A DNA stretch of 64,000 nucleotides from Idiomarina aquatica (GTDB lineage Bacteria; Pseudomonadota; Gammaproteobacteria; Enterobacterales; Alteromonadaceae), in assembly GCF_003987185.1 (NCBI RefSeq), contig NZ_PIPS01000001.1, forward strand, positions 744,001 through 808,000, written 5' to 3'. Within the stretch, counting starts at the first letter, position 1, and each line of letters begins with the position of its first letter. The notes below the pieces were generated by a model that did not search any database, was not told the DNA's origin, and saw only the letters and a list, made by a program, of their open reading frames with translations. Below are positions 41,673 to 50,513 of the stretch, in pieces. Made by a program: the position numbers and the translations under genes.

Positions 41673-44534
41673 TCACGAGTGCAGCACCTCAAGTAATCTT
41701 GGTTTTACGGCATCCACCGAGAACTGTCGCGCACGATGAAGTGCTTGTTCACGCAACTGCACCAACCGTTGAGGGTGTGTGATTAATGACGTTAATTGTA
41801 AGGCCAATGCATTGATATCACCAAAAGGCACCAACACGCCTGCGTCGTCGCGAAGCAACTCACTCAGTGCTCCCCAGTCGTACGCAATCACGACTTTACC
41901 GGCCGCAAGCCCCTCCAATACAGAGCGACCGAAGGATTCCTGAAAATGTGACAAGTTGACAACCACGTCCAATTGTTTCAGCGCTTGCACCGGATCATCG
42001 ACATAGCCGTTAACGACCACGTTGGCCTCAGGGTATTGCTGCTGCACCTGGCTTAAGTCTTCGGTTAATGGACCAAATAGATGCCACTCGAAATTTGCGT
42101 CATTATAAAGTGTGCTGGCAAGTTGGTAAAAATCTTTTATGCCTTTTTTCGCCAGGTTACTGCTTAACATACCGACGCGTAACGGGCGCTCAGAGGCGTA
42201 TTGCGGAAAATCAGTTTGTGCACTGACAAACTGCTCAGGCTCAATCACATTCGGCACAATAGTCGTGCGTTCCGGAGCCTTAAGTTCAGCCGCCACACAG
42301 GCTGAGTTCGCAATTAGAACGTCTGCGTTGTCAAGTAAGTGCTCACGTATCGCATCAGCCGACGCACCCAGTGTTTGACAAAGCGTAGCATCGTGCTCCG
42401 GCAGTTCGCGCACATGCACAATGCAACGCCGTTGCTCCAACTCCGCCGCCAGTAATGGCTCATGCAGCGTTAGCGTGTTGACATAAACCTGCTGTACCGA
42501 CCTCATCCATAGCCTAAGCTGTTGAAGCACCTCATCGTCCGTAGCCCGGCTCGCGTGCCACCAGCGCAGCGGCAAAAAGCTAATGCACTGACTTAATCGC
42601 TGAACTTTTGACACATAATCGGCATTCAGCGCTCCAGGCAGCACAACCCATAACTGGTAATGCGGTTGCAACATCGCCAGGACATCCAATAGGCTTTTTT
42701 CTGCCCCAAAGGCCTCTCCGGCAGTGCTATGAGCAATCACCATTAAGGTTGGTCGCTGCGAGGCGGTTGCTAATGCGCCAAGCGTTAATGACGCGGTCAC
42801 ATCATCCGCATCAGTTGTCGGAACCGAATGCAGTTCCTGTTTCGTTAAACAGTGAACTAAGGGGTTTTCATTAAGGGAGAGTCGATGCACATAACGATAA
42901 CCCGAACTACTAAAACGCGCACAAGGATCACGCCCCTCAGCCGCGCCAAACTTCAAATAATGCAACGCCGGTTCGATACCGGCCTGCGCAACGTCGGGAT
43001 AGCGCTCTAAGTAGTAAGTTGCATCAAAAAGTGTCGAACGATAAAGGTGCTCGACGGCATTCGCCTGCCACGCTTCATCCGTCCCCCGAGACAAAGACAA
43101 TGGCGCAACAAATGGCCGACGTTTTGGATAACGTGCCAGTTGGCGGGATGACGCTTGCCGGTGCCATTCTGCTGCGGCCTGCTGATAGCGTCTGCGTACC
43201 CCACCAAGCATACTACTAACATGTGTTGCGTCAGATTGTGTCAGTGAACGTTGGTCCACTCGACCAAACGCTAGAGGCACCGCGGGCATGACTTCGCGCA
43301 CTGAGTCAGTACCGAATTCCGCAAGCACTCGATAATAGAATTCGGTATCGCCATCAGCTCTGACAGCATCCCAATAACCTAACCGTTTAAAAACACGGCG
43401 TCGATACATTAATGACGACACATTGGGATATATCCAGCTCGCTTCAGGACGCCAGCGACTGAAGCTTAGCCGGTCATCGGCTCGCACCCAGGCACTTCGG
43501 TTAGCGACAGCCTTAGGGTGTTTTAATAAGTCATAGACCTGACACGCAATCTTATCCGGGTGGGACCAATCATCGGCATCATGAGTCGTTATGAACTGCC
43601 CTTTGGCCACATCCAGGCCAGCATTACGAGCGCCATAAGCGCCTTCATTTGAATGCAGATGGACAACTGAAATTCGCTTATCGAGTTTGGCCAACTCCGT
43701 CATGACCTCTGCGGTATTGTCCTTACTGGCATCATTAACCAGAATAATCTGTAATCGCTGCCAGCTTTGCTGTTGCAAACTTTTAACTGCTGTCGTCAGC
43801 GTCGTTGCACAATTATAGCAGGGTACAATGACGCTAACTTTTGGCTGGCGCTGCCAGAACCCGGGCCTCTTCAAACGCCCTGTGGCGGTCAACGCATCAA
43901 ATAACGACTCGCCTTCGCAAGGGCCACTTAATGGGGCAAGATTTACAGCCTCATAGATTTGGTTAATTGCCGCAAATCGTTGCTCTTTTGCGACCACCAT
44001 CGACTCAGCCAAGTAATGGTCGTGACGACCCAAATCATCGACGATGGGCCAATGCTCAATCTGCACCAGGCGTTCGGCTTCGGATTGCCGCCCTGTGCGC
44101 AACAAAGCCTGCAACAAGCATAGAAAAGGCCCTTGGTGTGGCACCAATGCCCGTAAAAGTTCTAAGCCATCGGCATATTGAAGCGGGGACAACAGATCAA
44201 CCACCGATCGCCACTGGTTCTTAGCACCATAATACTGAGCCAAAAACCAGCGCCCCAACTGCGCATCGGCTTGTTCGTGCAAGCCCTTGCTTTTATCATT
44301 ACGCGCGACGTCGCGCGCTAATTGTTCATGCGCTGAATCATTTTGCCACAACTCAGCAGCCAAGCTCACCGAGGTAAACCGCGCGGGCCACCGGCCTTCA
44401 AGTCGCCCAAACGCCAAATAGTGTTGAAAAGGCTCAACACTCGCCCGAGCGACATCAGGGTTGCTCCGACAATAGTAGTCATCATCAAAAACCGCTTTCA
44501 GGCTTTTCAATGCCACTGATGATTTACTTGCCAT
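41673..44534 (-). CDS. Bifunctional GT2-GT4 glycosyltransferase with YPDV-type repeats
   Basis: A 953-residue two-enzyme fusion. An N-terminal repeat (FDDDYYCRSNPDVARASVEP, HYLAFGRLEGRWP) is followed by a GT2 domain with KVSVIVPCYNCATTLTTAVK, ILVNDASKDNTAEVM, GAYGARNAGLDVA and the metal site THDADDWSHPDK. A second repeat (FDATYYLERYPDVAQAGIEP, HYLKFGAAEGRDP) precedes a GT4 domain with RVGMLSSNLAKKGIKDF, NVVVNGYVDDP, NLSHFQESFGRSVLEGLAAG and LVPFGDINALA. Both active sites look intact. The GT2 half closely resembles that of the 48025-49977 protein. The gene lies 18 bp after the ATP-grasp/acylphosphatase gene. Confidence 0.9.
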   Translation of the reverse strand: MASKSSVALKSLKAVFDDDYYCRSNPDVARASVEPFQHYLAFGRLEGRWPARFTSVSLAAELWQNDSAHEQLARDVARNDKSKGLHEQADAQLGRWFLAQYYGAKNQWRSVVDLLSPLQYADGLELLRALVPHQGPFLCLLQALLRTGRQSEAERLVQIEHWPIVDDLGRHDHYLAESMVVAKEQRFAAINQIYEAVNLAPLSGPCEGESLFDALTATGRLKRPGFWQRQPKVSVIVPCYNCATTLTTAVKSLQQQSWQRLQIILVNDASKDNTAEVMTELAKLDKRISVVHLHSNEGAYGARNAGLDVAKGQFITTHDADDWSHPDKIACQVYDLLKHPKAVANRSAWVRADDRLSFSRWRPEASWIYPNVSSLMYRRRVFKRLGYWDAVRADGDTEFYYRVLAEFGTDSVREVMPAVPLAFGRVDQRSLTQSDATHVSSMLGGVRRRYQQAAAEWHRQASSRQLARYPKRRPFVAPLSLSRGTDEAWQANAVEHLYRSTLFDATYYLERYPDVAQAGIEPALHYLKFGAAEGRDPCARFSSSGYRYVHRLSLNENPLVHCLTKQELHSVPTTDADDVTASLTLGALATASQRPTLMVIAHSTAGEAFGAEKSLLDVLAMLQPHYQLWVVLPGALNADYVSKVQRLSQCISFLPLRWWHASRATDDEVLQQLRLWMRSVQQVYVNTLTLHEPLLAAELEQRRCIVHVRELPEHDATLCQTLGASADAIREHLLDNADVLIANSACVAAELKAPERTTIVPNVIEPEQFVSAQTDFPQYASERPLRVGMLSSNLAKKGIKDFYQLASTLYNDANFEWHLFGPLTEDLSQVQQQYPEANVVVNGYVDDPVQALKQLDVVVNLSHFQESFGRSVLEGLAAGKVVIAYDWGALSELLRDDAGVLVPFGDINALALQLTSLITHPQRLVQLREQALHRARQFSVDAVKPRLLEVLHS

Positions 44535-44552
44535 TTCAACGTGGTCCTCACT

Positions 44553-46967
44553 CTATTTATCCAGAATGTTAACGCCACCTCTGGCATTGAAAATGTTGAG
44601 TGGTCGGCAGCTCACTTCAGTAGGGACAGACTTATTAGAACCCTGAATGAGTAATCGCTGTAACTCATCGAGCGCAACCTGTGTACCACGAGCAGAAATT
44701 TCCACTTCTGAACCGACATTGCGAATGCCTGCTTCTAGCCCCAGCGCAGCACACATTTTTGCAGCCCAACGCCGGTAGCCCACACCAGTAACCTTACCAC
44801 GCACTCGGTAATATCGTGCCTGCCGTTCTGTATTGCCAGCTGGCAGTAGGTCAGCCATGATCTCTCCCGCGACATTGCGCGGTTTTCCTACCGAGGGAAA
44901 ATGATGCAACGCAACATCGCAATTAGCATTGACCTCAATAACTGCGGTCTTTTTGGGGTCGATGGGCGAACTGATATCGGTTGCTAAAATATCAACGCCG
45001 CAATACGCCAAATCCGTAAACGCTAACTGTGCCCGTTCCGCTAACGCGCGATAATCATCATGCACCTTATCGGTAACATCAACGCTATCGCCGCCAGCAC
45101 TGACATTAGCAATGTCATTTAAAAAGCAGTGCTCATTATCCGCCAGCACTGTCGCCAAGGTATAACCAGACTTCTGTAAACGATAGGCCATCGCTTCATC
45201 ATAACGTATCACGCATTTTTTCAGGTATGGATTGGCTTTACGCGCTTTATTCTTAATGGCAATGAGCTGCTCTATCGTATGCTTTCCATCACCAGTAACA
45301 CTCGCAGGCAGTCGATGAATCGCCGCTAAAAAACGCCCTCCAGAGCATATCAAACGAAAGTCATCGCCTTCGATATGTTCCTCGATAACGACCTGACTTG
45401 CCCGCGCATAATCGAGCGCCATAAGCAGCTCATCATAGCTTTGAATATTTGATGTAACGCCTTTACCACCGGCACCATCAATCGGCTTTACCACCACCTT
45501 GGTACCAGTTGGCAGCGCCCGGTACCACGTCGTAATCGCATCGATATCGTTACTCGCAAACGCCTCACCGCGGGGCGTATAAATGCCCGCCTGCTCCAAC
45601 TTGCGCTTAGTTGCGAACTTATCGTTGGTTATTTCACGAGTCTTCAACGACGTCACGGCCGGCATGTTTTGCCTAAACCGCAAGGTACGGTTAGCACTCG
45701 TCACCGACCAGCGCTTGTACCCCGACTTATTGGTAAAACAATTAACCAGACACCCCTGCCGCCAAGCGGCGCGTTGCAAGATGAGCTGATGAATATTGCC
45801 CTGATTGTGCAACAGCTCGGTATCAGGCTCAGCAATGACCGGCGCATAGTCAGCAAGTGCGCGACCACTGAAACTAGCTCTCACTGCACCGCTTTTTAAA
45901 TCATCTTTTATCGCGCGTACACTGATAGGCGCTGTGTTGTGCAGGCGTTTCGGCTGTGAGAAAAAGTAACACACGAAGGCATCGGCAAAATCAAAGGGGT
46001 CACCCAGATCTGGTTTTAACAACGAACTGCTCTGTGGACGACTGTTGATTTCGATAACAACCAGTTCTTTTCCGGTATCAATGACATCCGCAGCGAAAAC
46101 CTCAAGATCCGGGAAAGCACTATAAACGGCCTCACAGAATTGCCCGCAACCAGGCAGTGAGTTTAGTGGTACGCGTTCGATCATCCCACCGCTAGAACGT
46201 CCCAACTTATCCGAAAGGATGATTTGCTCGCCCGCTTCGGGGACCGACTGATAGGTCAACCGGCTTTTTTTCAACCGCAGGAGGGTCGCATCCTCAAACT
46301 TTATTTTGGGCAGTTTTCGTTTGCCACGAGCCGTATTTTCTTGCTCAATCAACTGCTCAACAGTCCTCTGACCGTCACCCGTAATCATCGGAGGATGACG
46401 CCGAACAGCAGCAACCGGTTGCCCGCCTAGCGCATAAATACGGTACTCTTTTCCGCTGATATGACGTTCACAGACCACCTTACCCGATAATTTTTGCAAC
46501 ACCGACGTAAGCTCAGCGGGCGTTTCAATATTCGCAAACACGCCTTTCCCCATACTGCCCTTCACTGGCTTCAGAACCAACGGGTATGAGGCTTTGCTGT
46601 GAAGCGCCTGATAACTTTTAGGATCATCTAAGTCGTATAACTGTGGTTTCGTCGTGGCAATGTTATAGCTAGCCAGCGCCGCTGCCGCAGAGAACTTATC
46701 AGCCAACGTTTTGCGGGTTTGCTCAGAAACACTGAGCGCGAGCGTACGATTAAAAATCAACCGCCGCCGTCCATCCGATAACCGGTAAAGATTACCAAGT
46801 TGGTTAGCTTGATTAAGAGGTACCTGTAAATGCTTAAAAAAAGGAATGCCTAGCCACTCAACCCGCAGCCCCCGTCGCTCAGCAGCTAAAGAAATGGCAT
46901 AGCTACAGGTATTGTTACTGCTGAAGCCAGTGACAAAATAATCACTCAGCGTCGCAGTGCCGCTCAT
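44553..46967 (-). CDS. Tandem ATP-grasp ligase fused to a C-terminal acylphosphatase
   Basis: An 804-residue protein with an unusual architecture. Two ATP-grasp domains of the cyanophycin-synthetase/glutathione-synthetase type lie in tandem: the first (about 80-350) has YPLVLKPVKGSMGKGVFANI, HISGKEYRIYALGG, HPPMITGDGQRTVEQLIEQE and VVIEINSRPQ; the second (about 445-705) has KVVVKPIDGAGGKGVTSNI, HIEGDDFRLICSGGRFLAAI, LPASVTGDGKHTIEQLIAIK and AVIEVNANCDVALHHFPSVG. Residues 718-777 are an acylphosphatase: RGKVTGVGYRRW with catalytic R732, and GIRNVGSEVEISARG with N750. ATP-grasp enzymes join a carboxylate to an amine through an acyl-phosphate intermediate. I infer ligation of amino acids to a peptide or uronic acid. 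It overlaps the next upstream gene by 4 bp. Confidence 0.85.
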   Translation of the reverse strand: MSGTATLSDYFVTGFSSNNTCSYAISLAAERRGLRVEWLGIPFFKHLQVPLNQANQLGNLYRLSDGRRRLIFNRTLALSVSEQTRKTLADKFSAAAALASYNIATTKPQLYDLDDPKSYQALHSKASYPLVLKPVKGSMGKGVFANIETPAELTSVLQKLSGKVVCERHISGKEYRIYALGGQPVAAVRRHPPMITGDGQRTVEQLIEQENTARGKRKLPKIKFEDATLLRLKKSRLTYQSVPEAGEQIILSDKLGRSSGGMIERVPLNSLPGCGQFCEAVYSAFPDLEVFAADVIDTGKELVVIEINSRPQSSSLLKPDLGDPFDFADAFVCYFFSQPKRLHNTAPISVRAIKDDLKSGAVRASFSGRALADYAPVIAEPDTELLHNQGNIHQLILQRAAWRQGCLVNCFTNKSGYKRWSVTSANRTLRFRQNMPAVTSLKTREITNDKFATKRKLEQAGIYTPRGEAFASNDIDAITTWYRALPTGTKVVVKPIDGAGGKGVTSNIQSYDELLMALDYARASQVVIEEHIEGDDFRLICSGGRFLAAIHRLPASVTGDGKHTIEQLIAIKNKARKANPYLKKCVIRYDEAMAYRLQKSGYTLATVLADNEHCFLNDIANVSAGGDSVDVTDKVHDDYRALAERAQLAFTDLAYCGVDILATDISSPIDPKKTAVIEVNANCDVALHHFPSVGKPRNVAGEIMADLLPAGNTERQARYYRVRGKVTGVGYRRWAAKMCAALGLEAGIRNVGSEVEISARGTQVALDELQRLLIQGSNKSVPTEVSCRPLNIFNARGGVNILDK

Positions 46968-48028
46968 TTCTTTGCTACCGTTTTATTAAACACATCAAAG
47001 GATTTGCCGGCGATCAAGTCTTGCTGTAAGCGCGCCTCGGCTCTTAAATAGTGTTCACCAAGATAGCGATCAAATTGTGCGTTAAACGCGTTGTACTGAC
47101 CCGGTCGAGGTGTAAATTCACCAAACACAAACTGATTTTCGCTGCGTAAAAAATCAATGCGCATAAACGGCGCCGGGATTGCAGAGCTTACGGCTAACGC
47201 CTGTTGCGCTTGCTGTTGCGTGAAGCCCTTTCCTTCAAAGGTTTTATTCTGATAGCGCCCGGTTTTTGCTAGGGTCATATCCGGCATCCACTCACAATAA
47301 TGCCCACCATGCTCACGGTCGACTTCCAGCACAAAACCCAATTCACCGTAAAAACAGTAAAACTTCAGGTCCCGAGCAGGAACAGGCCGGCCATCCACGT
47401 CATCGCCAATATACTCTTCGAGAACCCAGCGGTTGTTGCGGATCACATTCGTATCGAGCAACTCATCAATTCTCTCGCGCAACGCCTGTTCACTCGGTAG
47501 GTTTTCCCCAGTCTTTACCTCAGTAATCCGGTCACCCGACAAAATGTAAATGCCGTTGCTGGATGAACCATTGGTCGGTTTTAAGACCGCCGGTTGGTTT
47601 AATTCAAGTCGTTCTATCGGCTTGGGTTTGGTTAACGGTTTCGGATGCTTCATTCCCAATGCGTTAACGAAGCGGTAGCCTCTCGCCTTACCATTTAACT
47701 CCAACTCGTTACGAAAACCTGACAGTTGACGTCTTCGGGTAGCCCTCGTTAAACATTCGCTAAACGACGCCGCCGCATGCAATGCAGCTCCAACGGTTGC
47801 CGCTTGCCTAACGTAAGCCTCAGACAGTTCATTAGCAGGAAAATGCTCACTCACGTATTCTAAAATATCAATGCGCTGTTGCTTATTGAGTTTATTCAAC
47901 TGCGAAAGCACCAGCGAAAGCAGTTGGCTTCTTTGCTTTTGTTGTTCACATCGCTGCTCGTAAGCCTCGGCAATTTTTTGCATTAATTCTGTTACTACTG
48001 AATCACTCAGCTGTTCGGTATTACTCAT
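46964..48028 (-). CDS. ATP-grasp protein, TupA-like
   Basis: A 354-residue protein. Residues 1-100 are helical. An ATP-grasp-like core follows: QPAVLKPTNGSSSNGIYIL (ATP-binding lysine and glycine-rich loop), VLEEYIGDDVDGRPVPARDL, LKFYCFYGELGFVLEVDR, and the metal-binding end MRIDFLRSENQFVFGEFTPRPG. This order resembles the TupA-like ATP-grasp family, which is found in teichuronic-acid and capsule loci and is presumed to add amino acids to uronates. Product and substrate are inferred. It overlaps both neighbours by 4 bp, placing it firmly inside the operon. Confidence 0.75.
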   Translation of the reverse strand: MSNTEQLSDSVVTELMQKIAEAYEQRCEQQKQRSQLLSLVLSQLNKLNKQQRIDILEYVSEHFPANELSEAYVRQAATVGAALHAAASFSECLTRATRRRQLSGFRNELELNGKARGYRFVNALGMKHPKPLTKPKPIERLELNQPAVLKPTNGSSSNGIYILSGDRITEVKTGENLPSEQALRERIDELLDTNVIRNNRWVLEEYIGDDVDGRPVPARDLKFYCFYGELGFVLEVDREHGGHYCEWMPDMTLAKTGRYQNKTFEGKGFTQQQAQQALAVSSAIPAPFMRIDFLRSENQFVFGEFTPRPGQYNAFNAQFDRYLGEHYLRAEARLQQDLIAGKSFDVFNKTVAKK

Positions 48029-49977
48029 GCAATACTCTCAATAAAAATCTTATCGGTGTTAAATACATCACGGACCTGCGCCTCAGCTTGCTCTATCACC
48101 GTATCTTTGTACGCGCCATCAGACAGTCGTCCACGATCGACCAGCACAGCCGATTCAATGCCCTCAAATTCCGGCGTTGCAACAACGGGATAAACCAGCA
48201 ACTCAAGGTCACCCACAAGCAATGATTTAGCATTGACCTTGTCGCCAAAAACAATGGGTTCGGCTAAGCCTTCATGCAATAACTCACAATACTCATTCAC
48301 AAATCGGTATTGCTTATTGTTGAAGCTTGGCCAATGCAACAACGCAATTTTTTCACCCTGTTCGGCCAGTTCACGGGCTTTCGTTAGCACTTCACGACTG
48401 TTTCGTTTACTTAAAAAGTCAGCGACGATAACCGTATCAAAGCTCTGGTGGTCGCCTCGTTTATGTAACATGGCCTGAGGAATCGAGGTTTTTGCCGTCG
48501 GATCAAGCCCGCGCTTATGGTACCAACGGCATATTTCCCGATACACCTGGCGCAGACCAAAGTAAACCGTACTAACATGGGTTGCTTTAGTACGCGTTAA
48601 CGAACTTTCATCATCCAACGCAAACGCCATGGGCACCTCGGCCAGGCCATGCAAAATTGCCTGTTTGCCAAAATGATGTTGAGCGCGCCAAATGTATTCT
48701 GTATCCGCACTGATACGAACTTCATCCCAGTGACCGATCTTGCTTACCGCCTCACGGGTGAGCATAAACGATGAATGACTGTAGTGGATGATGCTGTCGG
48801 ATGGCCGCCAATTGATCGTAAAATGTAAATCATCCGTCGCCCGAACCCAGCTTAATATCACACCTTGCGCATCAGGCTGCGCGCGCAATAACGTCATCTG
48901 TTGTTCTAGCTTTTGAGGATGGGACCAGTCATCCGCGTCGTGGGTTGTAATGTAATCGCCACTGGCTTCCTTTAAGCCGCGATTACGTGCCGGGTAAGCG
49001 CCCTGGTTGTGGGGTTGCTGCACCACTTTCACACGACGATCTCGCGCAGCGATAGCATTCAATACCGCCACCGTATTATCGGGTGAGCAATCATCCACGG
49101 CAATAATCTCAATATTGCGCCACGTCTGATTCAGCAGCGAATTTATCGCAATCTCGATACGGTCTTCCGCTTTGTATATCGGCATAATAATCGAGATTTT
49201 TTCATGTTGCTCAGCAGGCGGTATCGCGCAATCACGCTCGCTATGATTTGAGGTCAAATTGGCAAACGCAAGTGGCTGTTGCTCATCGGCTCTTGCAACC
49301 GGCAAATAGCCATGCCGCTGATACATATCATTAATGCAGGCCAAGCGCTGTTCATCGTCCGCAAAGGTGTTCGCCAACATTAAACGTGCATCAGGATCAT
49401 CAGGATTTTCCGACAAATAGTCCGTTAGTATCTCTGCGGCAGCATCGGCTTGCTGCAGTTTTAACCGACTATTTGCTTCGAGCAACACTCGTGCCTTATC
49501 CAGGCGCTGGAGCGGCAACAACTCAGCCATTTTAAGGCTGAGCTCTAATGCCTCGCGATGTTCGCCATTGAAAGCCCGCCAACGAGCCAACGACCACGCG
49601 GCCAAATGGCGCTCCTGGATGGGGGCGCGTTCATCCTCAAGGATCTTAGCCAGAGCCCGGCAAGCGCTAATAGCATGGCCGGACCAGACTTTATCTTCCA
49701 GCACGTCCAGCTTGTTTTGCCGCGAGTGACGCCCTTCTTTTGCACCATGTAAAATGTAGTGCAACAGCGGGTTCATACCACTCTCAGCAACATCAGGATA
49801 GCGCTCAAGATAAAATTCCGTGTCGAACTTAACACCGGGATTTCGTCCTAATTTAGCACCAATTTTGTAATAGTGTTCCGCTGGGTGCATACCCAACAAA
49901 CCAACGTCAGGGTACTTTTTTATGTACCAATCACGCTGTACAAAACCCGACTCTTTTAATATTTCTATCGCATTCAT
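48025..49977 (-). CDS. GT2 glycosyltransferase with two N-terminal YPDV-type repeats
   Basis: A 650-residue protein. Two repeats open it: QRDWYIKKYPDVGLLGMHP and FDTEFYLERYPDVAESGMNP, each followed by HY, a glycine-rich turn and G-R. A helical region resembling TPRs (about 90-230) follows. The GT-A domain (about 255-480) has EKISIIMPIYKAEDRIEIA, IIAVDDCSPDNTVAVL, GAYPARNRGLKEASGDYI and the metal site THDADDWSHPQK. The C-terminal 130 residues (from SFDTVIVADFLSKRN) look like a partial Rossmann-type domain. Its GT2 core is paralogous to the one at 41673-44534. It overlaps the ATP-grasp gene and the small repeat protein gene by 4 bp each. Confidence 0.88.
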   Translation of the reverse strand: MNAIEILKESGFVQRDWYIKKYPDVGLLGMHPAEHYYKIGAKLGRNPGVKFDTEFYLERYPDVAESGMNPLLHYILHGAKEGRHSRQNKLDVLEDKVWSGHAISACRALAKILEDERAPIQERHLAAWSLARWRAFNGEHREALELSLKMAELLPLQRLDKARVLLEANSRLKLQQADAAAEILTDYLSENPDDPDARLMLANTFADDEQRLACINDMYQRHGYLPVARADEQQPLAFANLTSNHSERDCAIPPAEQHEKISIIMPIYKAEDRIEIAINSLLNQTWRNIEIIAVDDCSPDNTVAVLNAIAARDRRVKVVQQPHNQGAYPARNRGLKEASGDYITTHDADDWSHPQKLEQQMTLLRAQPDAQGVILSWVRATDDLHFTINWRPSDSIIHYSHSSFMLTREAVSKIGHWDEVRISADTEYIWRAQHHFGKQAILHGLAEVPMAFALDDESSLTRTKATHVSTVYFGLRQVYREICRWYHKRGLDPTAKTSIPQAMLHKRGDHQSFDTVIVADFLSKRNSREVLTKARELAEQGEKIALLHWPSFNNKQYRFVNEYCELLHEGLAEPIVFGDKVNAKSLLVGDLELLVYPVVATPEFEGIESAVLVDRGRLSDGAYKDTVIEQAEAQVRDVFNTDKIFIESIA

Positions 49978-50510
49978 AAGTCGGCTTTATCACTCGGCTG
50001 AATTTCCCGACCTTCCTTCATACCCTGGCGTAGATAATGAACCAATGGATTCAAACCCTGCTCCGCAACATCTGTATGAAAACCTAAATACCAACGGGAA
50101 TTAAACTGAGGGGACGGATCACGACCTTCTTTACCACCGTGAATCGCGTAATGCAAAACAGGATTCATGCCCGACTGCTTTACATCAGGATAAGTGTGCA
50201 AATACCACTCAGCATCAAACCAGTCAGACTGACGCAGCAGTTCGACATCTGACGATGGCAGTTCAGTCTTCGCATCCGCCTTTTTCAAAACTTTTTTGAC
50301 TTTGCCAAATAGCCCGCCTGCAGCTGGCTTCACATTGCGCTTGGGCTGGCTACCGTCCGGGCGGATAGCCGGAGGCTTTTCCGGCAACTCAAGTAACCAC
50401 TCGGTCAATCTGGCATTATCTTGCGCTTGCTGTTTAAGTTGTTCCTTAAGTGCTGCGACTTCTTCACGCAGTGCCGCATTTTCCTGCTGTAGTTCTTCAT
50501 TTGTCGGCAT
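49974..50510 (-). CDS. Small coiled-coil protein with two YPDV-type repeats
   Basis: A 178-residue protein without catalytic motifs. Residues 3-45 form a heptad-like coiled coil (EELQQENAALREEVAALKEQ and following). A basic, proline-rich linker follows, then two copies of the repeat also present in the neighbouring glycosyltransferases: FDAEWYLHTYPDVKQSGMNP, HYAIHGGKEGRDP (about 98-133) and FNSRWYLGFHTDVAEQGLNP, HYLRQGMKEGREI (about 138-172). There is no signal peptide, so it should be cytoplasmic. A scaffold that gathers the repeat-bearing enzymes is my inference. It overlaps the GT2 gene by 4 bp and lies 3 bp after the ATP-grasp-like gene. Confidence 0.75.
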   Translation of the reverse strand: MPTNEELQQENAALREEVAALKEQLKQQAQDNARLTEWLLELPEKPPAIRPDGSQPKRNVKPAAGGLFGKVKKVLKKADAKTELPSSDVELLRQSDWFDAEWYLHTYPDVKQSGMNPVLHYAIHGGKEGRDPSPQFNSRWYLGFHTDVAEQGLNPLVHYLRQGMKEGREIQPSDKADL

Positions 50511-50513
50511 AAC

